DNA from: JANXSF01 sp043745195 | GTDB lineage: Bacteria; Acidobacteriota; Terriglobia; Bryobacterales; Bryobacteraceae | Length of the DNA stretch: 64,000 nt | Assembly (NCBI GenBank): GCA_043745195.1 | Contig: JAYTTF010000303.1 | Coordinates: forward strand, 28,738 to 92,737 | Direction: 5' to 3' | Shown here: piece after piece, positions 34,890 to 43,884 of the stretch | Layout: every line of letters begins with the position of its first letter | How positions within the stretch are numbered: the stretch's first letter is position 1 | Position numbers and translations under genes: made by a program | Notes under the pieces: generated by a model | Databases searched by the model: none | The model's input: the letters and a program-made list of their open reading frames with translations, nothing else | What the model was told of the DNA's origin: nothing

Positions 34890-35791
34890 CCATCGAAGTG
34901 GTTTCCCCAGGAATGTTCACCACCGTTCAGGATCTGGGCCGCCCCGGTTATGGAATGCTCGGCGTATCCCGCTGCGGCGCAGCAGATCCAATTGCTCTGC
35001 GCATTGGCAACAAGCTGGTTGGCAATCCAGAAAATAGCGCCGCACTGGAAATGACTCTGCTCGGCGGAACGTTTCGATTTACAACCGACGCTACAGTTGC
35101 TCTCACCGGTGCAGAATGCAGCTTGCCCATGTGGCGCACTCTTACCATCGCTGCCGGAGAAGATTTGAAAATCGGCGGAATGCAATCCGGATGCCGCATT
35201 TACTTATGCGTCCAAGGTGGCATCGCTGTTCCGCTTTTTGCAGGAAGTGCGTCCACCCATGTGCTCAGCGGCCTCGGTGGGTTCAAAGGCAGAGCGCTTC
35301 AAAAGGGCGATGTTCTTCACATCGGAAAGCCTACGACAACCTCCGCCCATCAATTCGTTGCTTCTGAAACCTTGGCCCTGCTCGCCCCGCGCAAGATACT
35401 TCGTGTAACCGCTGGTCCCCAAGCACAGCAATTTTCAGATTCTTCCATTCGCGCCTTTTACCGATCAATTTTTCAAGTGACCGATGATTCCAATCGCTTG
35501 GGACTACGCCTCGACGGAGCCCATATCGAAGCGCCCTACGGTGGCCAGATGATCACCGAAGGCGTATCCCTTGGCGCTATCCAAATCCCCGCCAGTAGAC
35601 AGCCCATCATTTTATTTGTTGATCAGCAAACCACAGGCGGCTATCCTAAACTTGCCAATGTGATCACAGCCGATCTGCCAAGCGTCGGCCAACTGCGCCC
35701 CCGAGACGAAATCCAGTTTGAACTTGTAGTTCCACAGTTTGCTCAGTATTTGCTGTTGCAACAGGAGAGTCTGCTCCGGAGCGCCTTTTGA
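34886..35791 (+). CDS. pxpC: 5-oxoprolinase subunit PxpC (KipA family)
   Basis: 301 aa. Starts MTIEVVSPGMFTTVQDLGRPGYG, the standard N terminus, with VSRCGAADPIALRIGN and SALEMTLLGG after it. The C-terminal half holds RLGLRLDGAHIE, SLGAIQIPASRQPIILFVDQQTTGGYPK and VGQLRPRDEI. Complete family length. Its stop TGA overlaps the TTG start of pxpA (TTGA). Confidence 0.91.
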   Translation: MTIEVVSPGMFTTVQDLGRPGYGMLGVSRCGAADPIALRIGNKLVGNPENSAALEMTLLGGTFRFTTDATVALTGAECSLPMWRTLTIAAGEDLKIGGMQSGCRIYLCVQGGIAVPLFAGSASTHVLSGLGGFKGRALQKGDVLHIGKPTTTSAHQFVASETLALLAPRKILRVTAGPQAQQFSDSSIRAFYRSIFQVTDDSNRLGLRLDGAHIEAPYGGQMITEGVSLGAIQIPASRQPIILFVDQQTTGGYPKLANVITADLPSVGQLRPRDEIQFELVVPQFAQYLLLQQESLLRSAF

Positions 35792-36447
35792 TAATTGACA
35801 TCAATTCTGACATCGGCGAAGGCATGGATTCCCAGGAATCACTGATGCCTTTCCTGACTTCAGTGAACATAGCCTGTGGCGGACACGCTGGCGATGAATC
35901 AACTATGAAGCTTTCCGTCGAACAAGCCACCCGCCACGGTTTGAAAATTGGAGCCCACCCCGGCTATCCCGACAAAGCCAACTTCGGCCGTCTGGAATTG
36001 AACATGCCGTTTAGCGAGGTTGAACAATTCGTCCACCAACAGATCTGCGCACTAGCTGCTTTCACTAACATCGTCCACGTCAAGCCTCACGGTGCACTCT
36101 ATAATCAGGCCGTGAAAAATGCCGCCCTGGCCCGCGCCATTGCTCGCGGCACAGCTCGATTCAGTCGCGATGTAACCCTAGTGGGACTCGCCGGTTCGCT
36201 CATGCTTTCCGTTTTTCGGGAAGAAGGATTTTTGGTAGCAGGCGAAGCCTTTGCCGATCGCCGCTACGAAGCTGATGGCTCGCTTCGTTCCAGAAAGTTC
36301 ACCGATGCCTTAATCACCAATCCAGAAGAAGCCGCCGCTCAAGCGCAAAACTTCGCAAAAAGTGGCTTAGCTCAAACTATCTGCATCCACAGCGATACGC
36401 CCGGAGCAGTGCTCATTGCCGCCGCCGTGGCCAAAGCCCTGCGCTGA
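35788..36447 (+). CDS. pxpA: 5-oxoprolinase subunit PxpA (LamB/YcsF family)
   Basis: 219 aa, somewhat shorter than the usual 240-255. TTG 35788 is the start, giving MIIDINSDIGEGMDSQ; the conserved acidic DxNxDxGE is intact. Further motifs: VNIACGGHAGDEST, IGAHPGYPDKANFGR, VHVKPHGALYNQAV and AGEAFADRRYEADGSL. The C-terminal block ICIHSDTPGAV is complete. The order pxpB-pxpC-pxpA differs from the more usual pxpA-first order. The stop lies 2 nt from the convergent radical SAM gene. Confidence 0.91.
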   Translation: MIIDINSDIGEGMDSQESLMPFLTSVNIACGGHAGDESTMKLSVEQATRHGLKIGAHPGYPDKANFGRLELNMPFSEVEQFVHQQICALAAFTNIVHVKPHGALYNQAVKNAALARAIARGTARFSRDVTLVGLAGSLMLSVFREEGFLVAGEAFADRRYEADGSLRSRKFTDALITNPEEAAAQAQNFAKSGLAQTICIHSDTPGAVLIAAAVAKALR

Positions 36448-36449
36448 AT

Positions 36450-37616
36450 TTATTTCAGAACCTTCAACTCAGTTGTAGGCGCAGGCACTGGCATATTGCC
36501 AATGGTAACCAACTCCACATCCTTGCGCCATGGCTTAGCAGCAATCATGGCCCGTGCCAATTGCGCTGGCTGATAGTTAATACTGGGCCACAGGAATACC
36601 TCGTTGGTACACCAGCATTGCTTTGCTGCAATGGACTGCCGCAACACGTCCGTCTCAGCACTGCGCCAAATTTCCAAAAATGAATTCTTCCGCAAATTCC
36701 CCACAGGTGGATGATTCTCGCACAGGCTCACATCACCGTTGGCATACACCACACCAGTAAGGCGTCCCGCGCTGCACGGCACAACCTGCCGCTGCTCCAC
36801 CGCTGTCCGGGTCTTCGCCCATTGCAGCATCGGCTCCATAATCGAACCATACCGCTGCTCTTCACGGGGCATCCAAATTTTGCGCACATGCGCGTAAAGA
36901 TTCTGATACTGCTCCAACTTTGGCCCATGCAGAGAAGGATTCTTGCGGTCCCCACGAATCATAGCCAGGTTATGATGATCCATCTGCGGGCAACGTTCAT
37001 AGAGGTACTCGGTCAGCCGCATTACCTCGTCCATGTTGTCGCTGGTAGCAGTGGAAATACAATGAATGCGCAAACGCGCATCGCGCTTCTGCAGTGCCGC
37101 CAATGCATCGTAAGTTTCCATCGCACGTTCAAATGCGTCTTTCATGCCTCGAAACTTATTGTGGTATACGGGCATGCCGTCCAGGGAAAGTTCGCAGGCG
37201 AACAGTTCCAACGACTTTTCCTCAAGCACTTGTTCCAGCGCTGCCACAGTCTTTCCCGCAAACGATCCATTGGTTGGAACGTAAATTTGTTCCACTCCAT
37301 TGTTGCGGATAAACATTCTGCAAATGTCCGCAAACTCTTTACGAAGAAACGGCTCGCCACCAGAAAGGTTCAGGTTTTCAATCCGACCCAAATCACCAGA
37401 AAGTTTTTCCAATTCACCGAAAGTCAGGTCGTCCGGCTGATTCAAACTTCGCCAGTAAAAACAGTGCTCGCAGGTTTGATTGCAAATAGAGTTGATGAAC
37501 AGAATCAGAAATGGCGGTGGCGGATTTCCAGAAGCGTAGTTCAGCTTGGTCAGCCGCGTGTGGCGTTGGATGCGCTCCCAGGTTGTCATTATTGTAATTG
37601 TATCGCGTCTATTCAA
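36450..37616 (-). CDS. Radical SAM protein, SPASM-like
   Basis: 388 aa (ATG 37616; ATG 37589 also possible). The radical SAM cluster motif is C45-x3-C49-x2-C52 (CNQTCEHCFYW), followed by NLNLSGGEPFLRKEF, which binds SAM. The C terminus has PCSAGRLTGVVYANGDVSLCENHPPVGNL and CWCTNE, a pattern like the reduced SPASM/twitch domain that holds an auxiliary cluster. Such enzymes modify peptides or coenzymes; no precursor peptide gene is visible next to it, so the substrate stays open. Confidence 0.85.
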   Translation of the reverse strand: MNRRDTITIMTTWERIQRHTRLTKLNYASGNPPPPFLILFINSICNQTCEHCFYWRSLNQPDDLTFGELEKLSGDLGRIENLNLSGGEPFLRKEFADICRMFIRNNGVEQIYVPTNGSFAGKTVAALEQVLEEKSLELFACELSLDGMPVYHNKFRGMKDAFERAMETYDALAALQKRDARLRIHCISTATSDNMDEVMRLTEYLYERCPQMDHHNLAMIRGDRKNPSLHGPKLEQYQNLYAHVRKIWMPREEQRYGSIMEPMLQWAKTRTAVEQRQVVPCSAGRLTGVVYANGDVSLCENHPPVGNLRKNSFLEIWRSAETDVLRQSIAAKQCWCTNEVFLWPSINYQPAQLARAMIAAKPWRKDVELVTIGNMPVPAPTTELKVLK

Positions 37617-37793
37617 TCACCGAATCCCAAACGGCACGCGGAATGGAAGCACCGTCACCTCTGTTATCGGCATACCAACTGCGCACGTACCGGATTCTGT
37701 TCGGTGACCCTCAATGCAAACGCCATGAATGGCGGATCAACACACGGGAGTAATCGGGACCAAACCAACTCTAACCACGTATGCCCAATTCGT

Positions 37794-37868
37794 GAATTGC
37801 AGCTCCGTCCCGGATTTCGCAGCCCTTCGCACCTTATGGATGGTGCGTCAACTGCCGTTTTTGGGATA
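37794..37868 (+). repeat. Dispersed repeat, copy at 37.8 kb
   Basis: Two blocks, GAATTGCAGCTCCGTCCCGG continuing to CGCAGCCCTTCGCACC, then TATGGATGGTGCGTCAACTG continuing to GTTTTTGGGAT, recur on the opposite strand at 56312-56354 and 56174-56207 with few changes. The blocks are adjacent here but about 100 nt apart at 56 kb. Origin unknown; it could be a decayed mobile element or gene fragment. Confidence 0.65.
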
Positions 37869-37916
37869 AATATTTTCCCGATGTTCAAGGATCAATCTTC
37901 TTTGTCGATAGAAATA

Positions 37917-37953
37917 TATTTTAAAAACGGCCAAAGCACGAAGCTCTGACCGT
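37917..37953 (-). terminator. Rho-independent terminator of the 38-kb oxidoreductase gene
   Basis: On the minus strand an 11-bp stem (ACGGTCAGAGC with GCTTTGGCCGT, two G-T pairs) closes a TTCGT loop and is followed by TTTTAAAA. It begins 23 nt after the stop codon at 37976. Confidence 0.8.
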
Positions 37954-37975
37954 TCTTAATCCTAACTTAAACCGC

Positions 37976-39301
37976 TTACGCTGAAGGTGGTTTTTCCACG
38001 ATTTGGAATTTCTTTTCGTCGAAGTACAACACCTTGCCACGTCGATAGCTTTCCACCGCCATCGTAATTGTCACCTGCGCCCGCGCCGCAATTTCAACGT
38101 TCAGCGTCGGAGTTTCCCGCGTCCGGATGCACTTCAGGAAGTTGTCCACGTGCCGCTCCATGGCGCTGAATTCTTCCACTGGGATCTTCACATCTTCCTT
38201 ACCGAACTTGTAATCGGGGTTGATGTTCTTCTTCGCATTCTCACGGCCCACCGTTTCCGGCTTCATCGTCAAGTAAGGTGCAAACCCTTCGAACCGTCCA
38301 TGCTCCACCATAATCAGCGTACCTTCGTGCCCACGAATCAAACCAGGGATATGCTGCGAATTAGCCATTGACGAACTAAGCACCAACGAGTGGCCCTTTG
38401 CATAGTCAGCCATAAAATGGAATGTATCAGGCACTTCGCGCTTCTCGTTGAACACGTAGATGCCACCCCCTGCCATCACCTTGTGCGGGTACTGAGCTTC
38501 ACCCCAACAAACGTTCATCGGCGCAACCACGTGGAAGAATAAGTCGGTAGCAATGCCGCCGGAATAATCCCAGTACTTGCGGAAACGGAAGAATCGGTCA
38601 GCATCATAGGGGCGCTTGCTAGCCGAACCCAACCACATTTTCCAATCCAGGTAATCGTCCCCTTTGCCATCAGGACCTGCATTCGGTTCAATCGTGTAAT
38701 TCCATTCGCCTTCAATCGAATTGCGATGGTAGGACCCCTGGCTCAGCAACATCTTTCCCAACATGCCATCAGCAATCGCTTTCTTTGCCTTGTGCCATTG
38801 GTCTCCCGAGGTTGTCTGCGAGCCCACCTGCATCACACGCTTGGTTTCCTTAACCGTGTCCACCAGCCGCTTCACTTCCGCAACAGTGTGGCACATCGGC
38901 TTTTCGCAATAGACGTCTTTGCCTGCATCCATCGCCGCCAATGCAATCGGAGCATGCCAGTGGTCAGGAGTGGCCACAATCACCGCATCCACATCCTTGC
39001 GGGCGATCACTTCTTTCCAATCCAAATACCCTTCCGCCTTATAGCGCTCCGCTGCGCGCTTCTTGCGTTTTTCGTAGACGTCGCAGACGGCTACAATCTG
39101 GCAGTTATTATCGCGCTTGCCGGCTTTTTCAAATTCACTGGCAACATAAAAGCCGCGTCCACCCACGCCGATCACGCCAATGTTGATCTTATCGTTAGCA
39201 CCAAGCACTCGGCTGGTGCCGCCTTTCACAGCCTTGGCTGCATATGCGCTAGTTGCAGCACTCATTGCCGATGCGCTTTTAAGAAAATCTCTTCGATCCA
39301 T
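37976..39301 (-). CDS. Gfo/Idh/MocA-family oxidoreductase, Tat-exported
   Basis: 441 aa. Leader MDRRDFLKSASAMSAATSAYA (Tat-like). NAD(P)-binding INIGVIGVGGRGFYVA, then VATPDHWHAPIALAAMDAGKDVYCEKPM with the catalytic EKP. The C-terminal domain includes YWDYSGGIATDLFFHVVAPM. It is the long form of the family abundant in Planctomycetes and Acidobacteria, probably acting on sugar derivatives; it is not closely related to the 12.8-kb member. Followed by a strong terminator; transcribed alone. Confidence 0.9.
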   Translation of the reverse strand: MDRRDFLKSASAMSAATSAYAAKAVKGGTSRVLGANDKINIGVIGVGGRGFYVASEFEKAGKRDNNCQIVAVCDVYEKRKKRAAERYKAEGYLDWKEVIARKDVDAVIVATPDHWHAPIALAAMDAGKDVYCEKPMCHTVAEVKRLVDTVKETKRVMQVGSQTTSGDQWHKAKKAIADGMLGKMLLSQGSYHRNSIEGEWNYTIEPNAGPDGKGDDYLDWKMWLGSASKRPYDADRFFRFRKYWDYSGGIATDLFFHVVAPMNVCWGEAQYPHKVMAGGGIYVFNEKREVPDTFHFMADYAKGHSLVLSSSMANSQHIPGLIRGHEGTLIMVEHGRFEGFAPYLTMKPETVGRENAKKNINPDYKFGKEDVKIPVEEFSAMERHVDNFLKCIRTRETPTLNVEIAARAQVTITMAVESYRRGKVLYFDEKKFQIVEKPPSA

Positions 39302-39444
39302 AATGGACCTCCTGGTTGGCGCGGCTCTATCGGAGCCGACACCTCTGACTTAGTAAAATTTCGAGCTGGAACCTTCTGTAGGTAGTTTACTTCAGCCAGA
39401 AAAAAATTGCACTCAGGTTTGCTTGGGCAACGCCTCGAATGGCT

Positions 39445-39783
39445 TCATTCATAGAAACTAAGTGCGAGCACGGAGGACCCGCCGGTCGCAATCCTTCGCC
39501 AATTAACAAAAGCGGCGCATTCGATAAGGGCGTCGTATTGCTCTGGGCATCGCTCCTTGAATTCCTTCATATTCTTCAAGTCAAGCGTCATTACCTTGCT
39601 GCGGCTACAGTGAACACTGGAAAGTCCATCCTCTGGCGCATCCAATGAGGACATGCAGTCAATCCACGCATTCATGTTATGACCATAAAAACTCGGAAAC
39701 CCAAATACGCGACAGAACTCTGCGTGAAAGGATGGCCAGTCTCCGATACTTTTGCAGTCCAGACAAAGTGTTGAAACAATCAT
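39445..39783 (-). CDS. Barstar-like protein
   Basis: 112 aa from ATG 39783; ATG 39825 and 39858 are also in frame. The motif DWPSFHAEFCRVFGFPSFYGHNMNAWIDCMSSL matches in pattern the barstar family helix-loop (F-P-x-[FY]-Y-G-x-N-x-x-A), shown here from about residues 16 to 48. Barstar proteins bind and inhibit ribonucleases of the barnase type. No barnase-like gene is adjacent, so this is an orphan immunity-type protein. Cys-rich for its size. Confidence 0.72.
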   Translation of the reverse strand: MIVSTLCLDCKSIGDWPSFHAEFCRVFGFPSFYGHNMNAWIDCMSSLDAPEDGLSSVHCSRSKVMTLDLKNMKEFKERCPEQYDALIECAAFVNWRRIATGGSSVLALSFYE

Positions 39784-39966
39784 TACTCGGCCTTCATTGT
39801 TTTTTCCATTTGGCAAGAAGCGCATACAGCATCTCTTGTCTGTAGCGGGCGTGAGCAAAAAGGGGCAGTGGTGGGCTGCACACCCAAAGTATCATGCGAG
39901 CACGCAAGCCACCTGTAAGATGTCCAAAGCGGCAACATCCTCGCCGTTCAGCCGTCTTTTAAAAAC

Positions 39967-41481
39967 CTATTTGCGCGTAAATACTTGACCGACATCGCCA
40001 CAAGGCTTCGAGCTAAATCGCTCCGCAAGGGCCGCCCGTTCCGCTGGTTGGGGATCGAGAAGAACAACAACCTTACTCCATTGTTGAACGCACTGCACCA
40101 CTTGCTGATTGGGATAACAGGCGCTTCCGGGTCTGAAAATCCCGTGAACCGGAACGGACCAGGGGACCACCAATTCGTTTTCTTTTAGGGCGAGAAAATA
40201 GGAGCGATTCGGCTCAACGCAACTATCATAGAAGCGCTTGCGGACCAGTGTTTGGGGGCTGGAACGAACAGCCAGAAATTCATTGGATTTAATGGCTGTC
40301 CAGTAAAGCCCCCAGCACAAATGGACGGCCAGTAGGAAGTGCGGAATCTTTGTTTGCCACCCGGAACGGCCGTCAAGCCAAAGGCTGCAAGCCGCGCCGG
40401 CGCCAATCGAGATAAAGAAAATCATGGAGAACGCATACCAAGTCCACACGCGATTAGTTGCAACCATCAAAAGCAGTAAGGCAGCCAAACCACCGCCGCC
40501 TATTATGGCCACAAGGTGGTGGCGGCGCGCGGACCAAAGCAGCAGAACGAACACTGCCGCTAGAATTGGCAGGAAAAAATATTCCCGACCAATGCCTGGG
40601 GAATTGATGTTTATGAAAGACCCCTTCGGATTGCTCAGCCAAGCTAGCAGATAGGAAATCATGCCTGGAGGTTGAATGGCGTGGCCATAGTTAGGATCGT
40701 GGACCAAGGCTGAAAATGCAGCCAATTTGGCGCGATAGGCGGCCACACCCGTTGAGACGATTTCCAGGTTAGCAAGAACAAAACCGAATGGGACGGCGAC
40801 CAGTCCCGCCAATGCGGGCCAACCGGCATGGAAGAAAGCGGTTGCCAGAATCGGCGGCAGTACAAGCACATTGTAGAGCTTATTGCCGATAGCCAATCCG
40901 GCGGCGGCTCCCCAAAGTAGGCTTTTTGAAGGCCACCGCATGGAAGCGTACAGCGCCATCACGGCAAGAAAGGTGGCAAAGTGATCGGGCGAGAAAGGCT
41001 TATAAAGGAAGATCAATCCGGCCATGGGCGCTAGCAGGCAAATGGCATAAAGCGCAGCCGCATCGCCGGCCAGAAGCAACGCAATCCGGTAGCTTGCATA
41101 TAGTGATCCCAATTGGAACAATAGAGTAACAAGGCGCAACCAAAGCAGGTAGGATCCGCTATCCGGCTCCGCAGCTTGATAGGCAGGAAAAGTCAGCAGT
41201 GAATACGTTTGCCAAAACATGTCCCCATACCCGAATTTTTCCGGAGAGAAAAGCCATTGGCTAAAATCCCCAGCTGCAAGGTGCGCCTGATAGCTTCTTA
41301 ATGTGGGGAGATATTGATATTCATCCCAACTTAAATGGTAAAAAACTGGAAGTTTGATGTGGCTGTCAGGGATCCAGTGAGCTAATAGTAGGATCGTCCA
41401 GTAGAAGGCGGTGACCAAAAGGGCAATGCGACCGGCAGACCATCTTATCCAGCTCGAGGAATTACCAACTGAGATCCGCAC
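39967..41481 (-). CDS. Membrane glycosyltransferase, GT39/ArnT-like
   Basis: 504 aa with about 10-12 transmembrane segments. After the first (LLVTAFYWTILLLAHWI) comes an extracytoplasmic loop with HLSWDEYQYLPTL, the acidic motif where dolichyl- or polyprenyl-phosphate sugar transferases keep catalytic Asp/Glu, and later LYKPFSPDHFATFLA, also typical of GT39/PMT_2 proteins. Probably transfers a sugar from a polyprenyl phosphate donor on the outer face of the inner membrane. A SAM methyltransferase gene lies 14 nt upstream on the same strand, suggesting a glycan-decoration unit. Confidence 0.82.
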   Translation of the reverse strand: MRISVGNSSSWIRWSAGRIALLVTAFYWTILLLAHWIPDSHIKLPVFYHLSWDEYQYLPTLRSYQAHLAAGDFSQWLFSPEKFGYGDMFWQTYSLLTFPAYQAAEPDSGSYLLWLRLVTLLFQLGSLYASYRIALLLAGDAAALYAICLLAPMAGLIFLYKPFSPDHFATFLAVMALYASMRWPSKSLLWGAAAGLAIGNKLYNVLVLPPILATAFFHAGWPALAGLVAVPFGFVLANLEIVSTGVAAYRAKLAAFSALVHDPNYGHAIQPPGMISYLLAWLSNPKGSFININSPGIGREYFFLPILAAVFVLLLWSARRHHLVAIIGGGGLAALLLLMVATNRVWTWYAFSMIFFISIGAGAACSLWLDGRSGWQTKIPHFLLAVHLCWGLYWTAIKSNEFLAVRSSPQTLVRKRFYDSCVEPNRSYFLALKENELVVPWSVPVHGIFRPGSACYPNQQVVQCVQQWSKVVVLLDPQPAERAALAERFSSKPCGDVGQVFTRK

Positions 41482-41495
41482 TCAGCAATTATAGA

Positions 41496-42356
41496 TCACT
41501 CCATCCGCTTCACCAGCACCAGACTGCGCTGCAAAGCAAACCAGCGAGGCAACGCGCTCACCAAAATATTGTCCAAGAAGCGAACCATTTTTAAAAGAGG
41601 ACGGGGCAAGTCGATGGTCTTGGCCTTGGCCACCACGCCACCCGAGATCGGCAACAGAAGCACTTCGGAATAACGATGGAATGTCATCGAAAATTGCGGA
41701 ACATGTTGGGTAAACCTGGGCATATCATCGAATAGTAAGTTGGGAATGGCGCAGTTGGCGGACCAAAGATCCTGGGCGTCTGTACAGGGGATGGTGTAGC
41801 TGAACACATCTCCGTTGAAGGACCAACCTTCGTGCCGCATGAGACGCAGCAGCACCTGCATGAACACGGAGCAGTTGATTTCCTGAATCAGCAATTTGCC
41901 ACCCGGCTTAAGGATACGGCTCATTTCCTCGAAGAACTTTCTGGGGAATGGCACATGATGGATCATGTTGCTGCACAGAACCACGTCGAAAGACTGGTCC
42001 TCTAATTGAGTATTCAGCGCATCCACTTTCAGCTCAACCCAAGGGTGATCAGCAAAGTCGGTAAGGAGTAAACTGCAATCCTTACGAATAAATTCTTTCG
42101 AAAGACCACTACCGCAACCCACCTCCACCACCTTGTCCCCAGGCTGGATGAAGTCATTCATCCACAAATAACGACCTTCCAACATAAAGGTCAGATTGGG
42201 CGGGCGGTGTTCTAGGAAATTTAAACGTGCTTTGGTGACGTTCCCCTCATCTTTCAGACGGTTCTCTTCGTGAGTAGCTTTATAAGAAGTAAACTGGGGC
42301 AACCAGGAAGCCCCGCGCCCGCCTCTGGGCCACGCTTTGGTATTTTCCATAGCCAC
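41496..42356 (-). CDS. Class I SAM-dependent methyltransferase
   Basis: 286 aa (ATG 42356; ATG 42350 equally possible). Motif I is VVEVGCGSGLSKEF near residue 76; LLLTDFADHPWVELKVDAL follows and motif IV region FDVVLCSNMIHHVPFPRKFFEEM continues to ILKPGGKLLIQE. It belongs to the Methyltransf_11 group. The N-terminal extension of about 65 residues is not recognised. The neighbouring glycosyltransferase suggests a lipid or glycan acceptor. It follows the aldo/keto reductase by 2 nt. Confidence 0.85.
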   Translation of the reverse strand: MAMENTKAWPRGGRGASWLPQFTSYKATHEENRLKDEGNVTKARLNFLEHRPPNLTFMLEGRYLWMNDFIQPGDKVVEVGCGSGLSKEFIRKDCSLLLTDFADHPWVELKVDALNTQLEDQSFDVVLCSNMIHHVPFPRKFFEEMSRILKPGGKLLIQEINCSVFMQVLLRLMRHEGWSFNGDVFSYTIPCTDAQDLWSANCAIPNLLFDDMPRFTQHVPQFSMTFHRYSEVLLLPISGGVVAKAKTIDLPRPLLKMVRFLDNILVSALPRWFALQRSLVLVKRME

Positions 42357-42358
42357 TT

Positions 42359-43318
42359 TTACGCCAGTGCAAACCCATGCTGTTTACGATGATGCGGACC
42401 GTCGTGCATTTGGGTGGACTTAAAAGTTTCATGGCGGCCATCGGAACAGTGCTCGCGGAAACGGTCGACAAAGGCTTCGCGCTCCTTCTTGGTCATTGGC
42501 TTCATGCGCGCTACGGCCAAGTTCTCTTTAAGATGTTTCATGCTCAGCACGCCGGTCACTTGGGTGGCCACAGGCAAGCTAAGGGAATAGTGGTAGCATT
42601 CCGCCACCGTCACTTTCATCACTTCAGGGAATAGAGCTTTGGGGTAACCGCCGCCGGTTCCTTTCATTCCAATCACGCCGATGTTGTGGTCATGGCAGGC
42701 AGGCAGCACTTCGTTTTGAAAACTGCGGTAGACGGCATCGCCGACGTTGATCGGCATTTGCGCTGCATCCCACTTTTTGTATTTGGCGAGCATGGTCATA
42801 TGAATCCGTGGATCCTTGTGGCCCGTGAAGCCGATGTAGCGAATTTTGCCGGCCTTTTTCGCTTCCAGGGCGGCCTTCATACCGCCTTTATCGAAGATCC
42901 AATCAGGGTCATTATCGTAATTGCATTCGTGGAACTGCCATAGGTCGATGCAATCGGTTTTCAGACGGCGGAGCGAATCATCAAGATTTTTCATCGACCC
43001 GGCATAATCGCGCTCGCAGTTCTTGGTCATCAGAAACACTTTTTTGCGTTTCCCGTCAATGGCCAGGGCTTTGCCCATCACTTCTTCGGAATGGCCGTCG
43101 TGGTAATCCCAGGCGTTGTCGAAGAATGTCAGCCCTTCGTCAATGGCGGCGTGCATAATTCGAAAGGCTTCCTTTTCGTCTTTGACCGCGCCGATGTGCC
43201 AACCGCCTAGGCACAGCGTGGAGACGCGCTCACCAGTGCGTCCGAGGATGCGGGTGGGCAGTGGGGCGGAGTGGTCAGTGTCCTTTATGTAGTCTTTGAG
43301 TGACGGGTGTTTGGCCAT
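42359..43318 (-). CDS. Aldo/keto reductase
   Basis: 319 aa from ATG 43318 (MAKHPSLKDY); an open extension upstream to 43402 lacks a plausible ribosome site. AKR blocks: RILGRTGERVSTLCLGGWHIGAV, FFDNAWDYHDGHSEEVMGKAL (catalytic Asp and Tyr), FLMTKNCERDY (Lys) and DLWQFHECNYDN (His). NADPH-dependent carbonyl reductase; the substrate is unknown. First gene of a minus-strand run with the methyltransferase and glycosyltransferase. Confidence 0.88.
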   Translation of the reverse strand: MAKHPSLKDYIKDTDHSAPLPTRILGRTGERVSTLCLGGWHIGAVKDEKEAFRIMHAAIDEGLTFFDNAWDYHDGHSEEVMGKALAIDGKRKKVFLMTKNCERDYAGSMKNLDDSLRRLKTDCIDLWQFHECNYDNDPDWIFDKGGMKAALEAKKAGKIRYIGFTGHKDPRIHMTMLAKYKKWDAAQMPINVGDAVYRSFQNEVLPACHDHNIGVIGMKGTGGGYPKALFPEVMKVTVAECYHYSLSLPVATQVTGVLSMKHLKENLAVARMKPMTKKEREAFVDRFREHCSDGRHETFKSTQMHDGPHHRKQHGFALA

Positions 43319-43510
43319 GAATGTTCCATGATCGCAAATATGCGCAACCCCTGGTGGCAGGAAGTCAGGATGGCCAAATATTGTTCTCCGAGTGACAGAC
43401 AATTCGCCTCAACGGGCGAGCAAGTTGACGACGCAGCCGCGCTGCGGAATTTGGCGAACCACGCTTCGTTTACCGGCGCTCAGTGCATAACTCCCGCGCT
43501 GACCCGCTGT

Positions 43511-43884
43511 TCAAAACATTGGATACAGTACCATCCGGCCGTACGCAAGGAACGCCATCAGTAGGCCGAGCACGGCGCTCATGATGATGGAGGTGGTCTC
43601 GGCGTACTTGACGTGCACCCAGACGAACACGAGGCTCTCGATCGCCAGGACCGTGGCCGCCACCACCGTGAGCACCTGGCTGCCCGTGAAAGACGGCGGG
43701 GACAATCAGCCCTACCGCGCACACAAGTTCGAGGATGCCTAGGGCCATCCAGGCCTCCTGCGGCAACGCGCCAAAGGACGGGACCTGCCCTTTTATCTTC
43801 TCGAACATGAAGACCTTCATGCCGCCCGACGCTCCATACAAAAGCGCGCCAAGAGACTGCAAGAACCCACAAAAGAATGTTCAT
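43511..43884 (-). pseudogene. DoxX-like membrane protein gene with two frameshifts
   Basis: Three frames in order encode MNILLWVL, then QSLGALLYGASGGMKVFMFEKIKG and WMALGILELVCAVGLIVPAVF, then PPSFTGSQVLTVVAATVLAIE and IIMSAVLGLLMAFLAYGRMV. Joined, they form one DoxX-like protein of about 125 residues with four membrane segments. Shifts occur near 43860 and near 43700. The region is visibly richer in G and C than the flanks, suggesting acquisition by transfer. Sequencing error could mimic this, but two shifts in 370 nt make decay more likely. Confidence 0.7.

Larger units (their letters stand above)
37617..37975. other. 359-bp intergenic region upstream of radical SAM gene
   Basis: No gene recognised. 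It contains one copy of a dispersed repeat (37794-37868) shared with 56 kb, and at its right end the terminator of the minus-strand oxidoreductase gene. The promoter of the radical SAM gene should lie here but no clear -35/-10 pair was found. Confidence 0.5.

Noticed and set aside
36711..37949. 412-codon open frame on the plus strand opposite the radical SAM gene
   Set aside because: It is antisense to a clear radical SAM protein, has His/Arg/Ser-rich composition typical of shadow frames, and matches no family.
38726..39385. 219-codon frame antisense to the Gfo/Idh/MocA gene
   Set aside because: Shadow of a well-supported oxidoreductase gene.
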